From the NCBI GenBank assembly GCA_945897395.1, contig CAMDFE010000104.1, positions 1 to 6,107 of the forward strand: a stretch of DNA of 6,107 nt. The letters are read 5' to 3'. The stretch comes from Chryseobacterium gleum (GTDB lineage: Bacteria; Bacteroidota; Bacteroidia; Flavobacteriales_D; Sanyastnellaceae). Shown here in pieces: positions 1 through 3,733 of the stretch. How positions within the stretch are numbered: position 1 is the stretch's first letter; each line of letters starts with the position of its first letter. The position numbers and the translations under genes were made by a program. Under the pieces are notes generated by a model, which was given only the letters and a program-made list of their open reading frames with translations, searched no databases and was not told the origin of the DNA.

Positions 1-98
1 ACGGTTACTATCAGTTAGCGATTTACGCATTAATTGCTGGCGTTGTGGTAATTGCTCTATCTCCATTAATTAAAAAATTAATGGGTGGAGTGAAGTAA
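1..98 (+). CDS. C-terminal end of a membrane transporter, probably POT/peptide MFS family (partial)
   Basis: An open frame enters from the left edge (first full codon at 3) and ends with TAA at 96-98, giving 31 residues that begin GYYQLAIYALIAG and end LIKKLMGGVK. What is visible is one hydrophobic segment (about residues 5-22) followed by a short basic tail. This is the usual ending of proton-coupled oligopeptide (POT/PTR2) transporters, where the last transmembrane helix is followed by a 'lsPllkklm.Gvk' tail. Such proteins take up di- and tripeptides across the inner membrane. The family call rests on this tail alone; another MFS-type transporter is possible. The thioredoxin-family gene starts 25 nt downstream on the same strand, so the two may be co-transcribed. 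Confidence 0.55.
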   Translation, partial: GYYQLAIYALIAGVVVIALSPLIKKLMGGVK

Positions 99-123
99 AA
101 TCGCTATTTCTTATATTCGCTTT

Positions 124-666
124 ATGAACAGATCAAATAATTCCATGTCAATTCGATTCATCATTTCCGCATTTATTGTTTCATTCACCTTGAATGCTTG
201 CGCCCAAAATGTTCCTCCTACTGCAGCTAAACCTACTGGAACAGCTGCTATTCAATCCGACGCAGAAACATGGGAGACTGACTTAAACAAGGCCATTGCC
301 CGTTCTTACGAAACGAAAAAACCAATTATGTTATTCTTTACGGGAAGCGATTGGTGCGGATGGTGCATTCGTTTGCAGAATGAAGTATTTCGTACTGAAA
401 CATTCACAAAATGGGCGAACGAAAATGTTATTTTAGTTGAGTTGGATTACCCAAGAAAAAAAGAACAACCTCAAACCATTAAAGATCAAAATAAACAACT
501 GCAACAGATGTTCGCAGTTCAAGGCTACCCAACTTGTCACTTCGTAATGCCTACTCCAACCGACGACGGACGCATTAACCTTGCTTCTATAGGACAAAAC
601 GGATACATGGCGGGTGGTCCAGATGCTTGGATTGCGAAGGTGACGGAATTTCTTCCGAAAAACTAG
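124..666 (+). CDS. Exported thioredoxin-family protein (WCGWC active site), probable lipoprotein
   Basis: This 180-residue protein has an N-terminal export signal (basic start, hydrophobic residues about 10-23) ending in LNAC at 23-26. That resembles a lipobox with Cys26 as the lipidated residue, although Asn at -2 is unusual; cleavage by signal peptidase I after ACA is the alternative. The thioredoxin-like domain spans about residues 46-178. It carries the redox motif W-C-G-W-C with Cys78 and Cys81 inside FFTGSDWCGWC, and a likely cis-proline at Pro136 in GYPT. The expected role is thiol-disulfide exchange in the periplasm or at the membrane surface; the partner is unknown. The ATG at 124 gives the longest frame, but an in-frame ATG at 145 (Met8) would leave a more compact signal sequence. 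The gene follows the transporter fragment closely, and its TAG stop at 664-666 is directly followed by a repeat array. Confidence 0.87.
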   Translation: MNRSNNSMSIRFIISAFIVSFTLNACAQNVPPTAAKPTGTAAIQSDAETWETDLNKAIARSYETKKPIMLFFTGSDWCGWCIRLQNEVFRTETFTKWANENVILVELDYPRKKEQPQTIKDQNKQLQQMFAVQGYPTCHFVMPTPTDDGRINLASIGQNGYMAGGPDAWIAKVTEFLPKN

Positions 667-727
667 GAACTACGTTGTTAGAACTTCGTTGTGGGAACTA
701 ACGTTGTTAGAACTTCGTTGTTACATC
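667..727 (-). repeat. Left 14-nt repeat array (four units, inverted relative to the right array)
   Basis: Read on the minus strand from 727, the units are GATGTAACAACGAA (714-727, degenerate), GTTCTAACAACGTTA (699-713, 15 nt with one extra T), GTTCCCACAACGAA (685-698) and GTTCTAACAACGTA (671-684). A terminal GTTC (667-670) then abuts the thioredoxin stop codon. These are the same units as the array at 1232-1459 in opposite orientation, and both arrays end outward with GTTC. The four-helix-bundle gene ends 16 nt away, at 744. The units here are more diverged and fewer than in the right array. No protein-coding reading of this stretch is supported. Confidence 0.93.
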
Positions 728-743
728 TACCTTGTGTTTCGAT

Positions 744-1076
744 TTATTTCGAATTGACTGTAATCCTCCAAATCATAAAACTTAGTTTTTTGTAATCGTT
801 GATTAATGGCGTGACATCTGAATTTGTTTCAATTTTGTCCTTTACTAACTGAAGCCAATAAACACTTTCCAAACACTCTTTTCTGGAAATTCGCAACTTG
901 TGTATAAAGTCTTTTTTCGATTCGGCTGCTTGAGACTCTTCAATGTTCGCAGCTACGCTTGTGCTGCTTCGTTTTAATTGGTTGCTGATTTCAAATTCTC
1001 GTTTCGCTAATTTGAGCTCATTGCATAAATCGAAAACTTGATAAGATAGGTCTTTCGATACTTCACGTATTTTCAT
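744..1076 (-). CDS. Four-helix-bundle protein of the S23 / 23S rRNA intervening-sequence-protein family
   Basis: This is a small basic, all-helical protein of 110 residues from the ATG at 1076. The frame stays open to a TTG at 1121, but that extension (EDSLRFAQIKTKRT) adds nothing family-like, so the ATG is preferred. Family signs are the helix-2 block QLKRSSTSVAANIEE (residues 33-47) and the helix-3 block DFIHKLRISRKECLES (56-71) followed by Trp74. Together they match the 'four helix bundle protein' pattern (qLlRSgtSigANI.Ea / kkdFihklsia.kE..Et.yWl). Relatives are encoded inside 23S rRNA intervening sequences in some bacteria, and Avd of diversity-generating retroelements is structurally related; these form small basic oligomers thought to bind nucleic acid. 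This protein's function is unknown. It is enclosed by inverted arrays of one 14-nt repeat, which suggests the gene and repeats belong together. There is no rRNA and no reverse transcriptase nearby. Confidence 0.87.
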   Translation of the reverse strand: MKIREVSKDLSYQVFDLCNELKLAKREFEISNQLKRSSTSVAANIEESQAAESKKDFIHKLRISRKECLESVYWLQLVKDKIETNSDVTPLINDYKKLSFMIWRITVNSK

Positions 1077-1231
1077 AGTTCTTTTAGTTTTAATTTGAGC
1101 AAATCTCAAACTATCCTCCAAAAATCCCTATACGCTGTTTATTCGTTTATTTAACCTTCAAATTCTTTCTCCCCAATAAAATTAACACTTCCAGACCTCC
1201 TTATTTCGCATAAACTCAACCGAACAACTCC
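1077..1231. other. Non-coding AT-rich spacer upstream of the four-helix-bundle gene
   Basis: This is the region between the four-helix-bundle start codon and the right repeat array, where its promoter should lie on the minus strand. I found no convincing TAnnTTTG/TTTG pair; the nearest is TAGTTTG on the minus strand at about 1107-1113, one base short of the usual -7 spacing. The end next to the array contains a degenerate repeat unit (about 1218-1231, core AACAAC), suggesting the array is decaying on this side. No gene is seen here. Confidence 0.5.
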
Positions 1232-1459
1232 GTTCTAACAACATAGTTCAAACAACGTAGTTCCAACAACATAGTTCAAACAACGTAGTTCCAACAACGA
1301 AGTTCCAACAACGTAGTTCCAACAACGTAGTTCCAACAACGTAGTTCCAACAACGTAGTTCCCGCAACACAGTTCAAACAACGTAGTTCAAACAACGTAG
1401 TTCAAACAACGAAGTTCAAACAACGAAGTTCAAACAACGAAGTTCAAACAACGAAGTTC
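1232..1459 (+). repeat. Right 14-nt tandem repeat array (16 exact-length units plus terminal GTTC)
   Basis: Sixteen head-to-tail units of exactly 14 nt fill 1232-1455, consensus GTTCNAACAACGWA, followed by a final GTTC at 1456-1459. Variation is confined mostly to base 5 (T, A or C) and bases 12-13 (GT, GA or AT). Units 6-9 (1302-1357) are identical GTTCCAACAACGTA. Units 11-12 are GTTCAAACAACGTA and units 13-16 (1400-1455) are identical GTTCAAACAACGAA. Unit 10 (1358-1371) is a deviant, GTTCCCGCAACACA, and resembles the GTTCCCACAACGAA unit of the left array. The blocks of identical neighbours point to recent local duplication. There are no spacers, so it is not a CRISPR, and 14 nt is not a multiple of three, so it does not encode a repeat protein. 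Confidence 0.97.
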
Positions 1460-1462
1460 TAT

Positions 1463-1477
1463 AAATCCTTCGGATTT
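1463..1477. repeat. Solitary short hairpin of the TCC-NNN-GGA family
   Basis: AAATCC, loop TTC, GGATTT: a perfect 6-bp stem with a 3-nt loop, starting four bases after the last GTTC of the 14-nt array. It has the same design as the six hairpins at 3641-3733 (TCC arm, three-base loop, GGA arm, flanking T/A bases). On the plus strand it is followed by TTTCCTTTTG, so it might weakly stop transcription coming from the left, before the gltA promoter. Confidence 0.75.
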
Positions 1478-1480
1478 CCT

Positions 1481-1511
1481 TTTGTAATTGAAAATTCCTA
1501 GATTAACTTGC
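1481..1511 (+). promoter_or_regulatory. Candidate Bacteroidota-type promoter for gltA
   Basis: TTTG at 1481-1484 is followed after 19 nt by TAACTTGC at 1504-1511. This resembles the Bacteroidota primary sigma-factor pattern (-33 TTTG, about 19-21 nt, -7 TAnnTTTG), with one T missing in the -7 element. Transcription would begin near 1515 and leave a leader of about 20 nt before the ATG at 1535. It lies immediately after the repeat arrays, as expected if gltA kept its own promoter when the repeat block arose. It was read by eye, and the -7 match is imperfect. Confidence 0.4.
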
Positions 1512-1534
1512 GCACACTAAAAACTGCAATTGCA

Positions 1535-2821
1535 ATGGGAGAGACAGCAAGAATAATACTAGACGGAGTAGAATACGAACTACCCGTATTTACAGGCTCT
1601 ACGAACGAAAAAGCTATTGACATTACGAAGCTTCGTGACTTAACTGGTTATGTTACTTTAGATAGCGGTTTCAAAAATACTGGGGCTGCAAAAAGCGCGA
1701 TTACGTTTTTAGATGGAGAGGAAGGAAAATTGTGGTACCGCGGTTACCCAATTGAGCAAATTGCTGAATACGGCACTTTCTTGGAAGTTTCTTATTTATT
1801 GGTTTACGGAGATCTTCCGACTGAAAAAGAACTTCGCTACTTCACAGACAGCATCAGCCACCATACGTTGGTGCACGAAGACATGAAGCGTTTCTACGAA
1901 GCGTATCCAACTCACGCGCACCCAATGGGCGTATTGTCTTCCATGATCGCGAGTATGTCTACCTTTTACCCTGAATCTCAAAATCCAAATAACTTCAGAG
2001 ACATTGATTTAACCATTCACCGTCTTATGGCTAAGATGCCAACATTGGCTGCGCAAGCATACAAAGTAAGTATTGGACATCCGATTGTATACCCACGCAA
2101 CGCATATTCATACACGCAAAACTTCTTGCATATGATGTTCGCTTTGCCGACCTACGAATACGAAATTGATCCGGTTATTGAAGATGCTTTGAACAAGTTG
2201 TTAATCCTTCACGCAGACCACGAGCAAAACTGCTCTACCTCTACCGTGCGTATGGTTGGTTCATCGCAAAGTAACCTTTACTCTTCTATCTCTGCAGGTA
2301 TTGCTGCTCTTTGGGGACCTCTTCACGGTGGTGCCAACCAAGCAGTAATTGAAATGCTTGAGAAGATTAAGAACGACGGCGGAGATGTTTCGAAATGGGT
2401 TGAGAAAGCAAAAGATAAAAATGACCCTTTCCGCTTGATGGGATTTGGTCACCGCGTTTACAAAAACTTCGATCCACGTGCACGTATCATTAAAAAAGCG
2501 TGTGACGATGTGTTGAACAAATTAGGTATTCACGATCCTATTCTTGACATTGCAAAGCAACTAGAAGAAGTGGCATTGAAAGACGAATACTTCATTGAGC
2601 GTAAGTTGTATCCAAACGTAGACTTCTATTCGGGAATCATCTACCGCGCTATTGGTATTCCAACTGAAATGTTCACGGTAATGTTCGCATTAGGACGTTT
2701 ACCAGGTTGGGTAGCACAATGGAAAGAAATGATTGAACAAGGAGAGCCTATTGGTCGTCCACGTCAGATCTACACTGGACATACTCTTCGCGATTATGTA
2801 CCGATTGCAAAAAGAGGATAA
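1535..2821 (+). CDS. gltA: Citrate synthase
   Basis: Condenses oxaloacetate and acetyl-CoA to citrate, the entry step of the TCA cycle, in the cytoplasm. From the ATG at 1535 it is 428 residues, almost the same length as E. coli GltA, and begins GETARIILDGVEYELP, a normal start for this family. The frame is open back to a TTG at 1508, but that codon overlaps the candidate -7 element and is not preferred. All three catalytic residues are visible: His264 in GPLHGGANQAV, His306 in MGFGHRVYKNFDPRA and Asp363 in NVDFYSGIIYRAIGIP. The C-terminus GRPRQIYTGHTLRDYVPI is also intact. Length and sequence fit the type II (hexameric, GltA-like) group; whether it is NADH-inhibited cannot be read here. It stands alone, with its own likely promoter and a strong terminator right after the stop. 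Confidence 0.96.
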   Translation: MGETARIILDGVEYELPVFTGSTNEKAIDITKLRDLTGYVTLDSGFKNTGAAKSAITFLDGEEGKLWYRGYPIEQIAEYGTFLEVSYLLVYGDLPTEKELRYFTDSISHHTLVHEDMKRFYEAYPTHAHPMGVLSSMIASMSTFYPESQNPNNFRDIDLTIHRLMAKMPTLAAQAYKVSIGHPIVYPRNAYSYTQNFLHMMFALPTYEYEIDPVIEDALNKLLILHADHEQNCSTSTVRMVGSSQSNLYSSISAGIAALWGPLHGGANQAVIEMLEKIKNDGGDVSKWVEKAKDKNDPFRLMGFGHRVYKNFDPRARIIKKACDDVLNKLGIHDPILDIAKQLEEVALKDEYFIERKLYPNVDFYSGIIYRAIGIPTEMFTVMFALGRLPGWVAQWKEMIEQGEPIGRPRQIYTGHTLRDYVPIAKRG

Positions 2822-2827
2822 TATTAC

Positions 2828-2849
2828 GGGCTGCTTCGGCAGCCCTTTT
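2828..2849 (+). terminator. Intrinsic terminator of gltA
   Basis: GGGCTGC (2828-2834), loop TTCG (2835-2838), GCAGCCC (2839-2845), then TTTT. This is a perfect 7-bp GC-rich stem closed by a stable UUCG tetraloop with a U tract, starting 6 nt after the gltA stop codon. It should separate gltA from the downstream crotonase-fold gene. Confidence 0.92.
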
Positions 2850-2878
2850 CATTCAATAGAGTTTCAATAAATTTCAAC

Positions 2879-3637
2879 ATGGAAAACGGAAAAGTATCTG
2901 TCGAAAATGCAAACGGAATTGCAACCATCACCTTCTTTCACCCACAAAGCAATTCGCTTCCGGGTACATTGCTTCGTGAACTCGCTGCTACCATTGAGGA
3001 AGTAGGTACACGTGAAGATGTTCGTGTGGTTGTGTTGAAGAGTGAAGGGGAAAAAGCGTTTTGCGCTGGAGCTAGTTTCGATGAGTTAGTTGCCATTCAA
3101 ACTACGGAAGAAGGAAATGTTTTCTTCTCGGGATTTGCCATGGTGATTAATGCGCTTCGCAAAATACCTCAACTCGTAATCGGACGTATTCAAAATAAAG
3201 CGGTCGGTGGTGGTGTTGGAATTGCTGCTTCTGTGGACTATTGTTTTGCAACATCTGCAGCTTCTGTTAAGCTGAGCGAATTAGTTGTTGGAATTGGTCC
3301 GTTCGTGGTCGGTCCGGCTGTTGAACGAAAAATTGGATTATCTGCAATGTCGCAATTGGCTATCAACGCAAGTGAATGGCAAAGCGCACAATGGGCGCGC
3401 GAAAAAGGATTGTATGCTGAAGTATTTGATACCGTTGAAGCTATGGATGCAGCTATTCAAGTTCTCGCTGACAAGCTAAACAACAGCAATCCGGAAGCCA
3501 TGTCTGAGTTGAAGAAAATCTTTTGGAAAAACACCGAGCACTGGGGTACACTTTTGTTCGAGCGTGCAGGTATCAGCGGAAGATTGGTGTTGAGTGAATT
3601 TACCAGAAACGCTATCGCGAAATTCAAGGCGAAGTAA
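2879..3637 (+). CDS. Enoyl-CoA hydratase/isomerase (crotonase) family protein
   Basis: A 252-residue crotonase-fold protein from the ATG at 2879, a usual full length. Visible landmarks are the first oxyanion-hole segment AFCAGASFDEL (residues 60-70), the second at VGGGVGIAASVD (109-120), and KLSELVVGIGPFVVGP (131-146). Compared with classical enoyl-CoA hydratases, the second catalytic glutamate is present (Glu134), but the first, expected in GGGxE, is Gly114. Loss of that Glu is common in isomerase-like and LiuC/AtuE-like members, and the LSE..vGigPfVvgp segment resembles LiuC-type methylglutaconyl-CoA hydratases of leucine breakdown. Substrate and exact reaction are therefore uncertain: an acyl-CoA hydratase or isomerase. 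It starts 29 nt after the gltA terminator's U tract, with no other gene in an operon. It converges on the TamB-domain gene, and a hairpin array starts 3 nt after its stop. Confidence 0.9.
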   Translation: MENGKVSVENANGIATITFFHPQSNSLPGTLLRELAATIEEVGTREDVRVVVLKSEGEKAFCAGASFDELVAIQTTEEGNVFFSGFAMVINALRKIPQLVIGRIQNKAVGGGVGIAASVDYCFATSAASVKLSELVVGIGPFVVGPAVERKIGLSAMSQLAINASEWQSAQWAREKGLYAEVFDTVEAMDAAIQVLADKLNNSNPEAMSELKKIFWKNTEHWGTLLFERAGISGRLVLSEFTRNAIAKFKAK

Positions 3638-3640
3638 AAT

Positions 3641-3733
3641 TCCACTTTGTGGATATATCCCTTCGGGATTGGTCCGCAAAGCGGATGTATCCACGAAGTG
3701 GATTGGTCCCTACGGGATTTGTCCTCCTGAGGA
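3641..3733. repeat. Array of six short hairpins with covarying arms
   Basis: Six tiny palindromes follow one another: TCCAC-TTT-GTGGA (3641-3653), TCCC-TTC-GGGA (3658-3668), TCCGC-AAA-GCGGA (3673-3685), TCCAC-GAA-GTGGA (3690-3702), TCCC-TAC-GGGA (3707-3717) and TCCTC-CT-GAGGA (3722-3733). The linkers between them are all 4 nt (TATA, TTGG, TGTA, TTGG, TTTG). Each arm begins TCC and ends GGA, while the inner bases and the loop vary, and complementarity is kept in every unit. The array fills the 72-nt gap between the convergent genes and continues into the 3' end of the TamB-domain gene. It may act as a two-way transcript end or stabiliser, but there is no U tract, so a classical terminator is not shown. 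Confidence 0.92.

Larger units (their letters stand above)
667..1459. other. Composite block: four-helix-bundle gene between inverted arrays of one repeat
   Basis: The minus-strand four-helix-bundle gene is bracketed by arrays of the same 14-nt word in opposite orientation: four units on the left and sixteen on the right. Both outer ends finish with GTTC. The whole could have entered between the thioredoxin gene and gltA as one unit of about 790 bp. No flanking target-site duplication is obvious (left flank ends ACTAG, right flank begins TATAAATC), and no transposase is present. Calling it a mobile cassette is therefore inference; the symmetrical layout is directly visible. Confidence 0.45.

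Noticed and set aside
1232..1459. The 14-nt array as a CRISPR array
   Set aside because: Units are directly contiguous with no spacers, are far shorter than CRISPR repeats, and no cas gene is present.
667..1459. A diversity-generating retroelement using the four-helix-bundle protein as Avd
   Set aside because: There is no reverse transcriptase, no template/variable repeat pair and no adenine-biased variation. The protein also fits the general S23-like family rather than Avd specifically.
1232..1459. The repeats as a string of promoters firing toward the four-helix-bundle gene
   Set aside because: On the minus strand units read TACGTTGTTTGAAC, which loosely recalls TAnnTTTG, but the spacing is wrong by several bases and a 14-nt period does not give the roughly 19-21 nt element spacing.
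667..1459. Insertion sequence or MITE with target-site duplication
   Set aside because: There is no transposase and no matching direct duplication at the two outer junctions; only the inverted arrays themselves support mobility.
1508..1534. Citrate synthase starting at the TTG at 1508
   Set aside because: The added residues are not family-like and the codon overlaps the candidate -7 element; the ATG at 1535 gives the usual N-terminus and length.
3641..3733. Hairpin array as a standard rho-independent terminator pair
   Set aside because: Stems are only 4-6 bp and none is followed by a U tract on either strand, so a terminator role is only a possibility.
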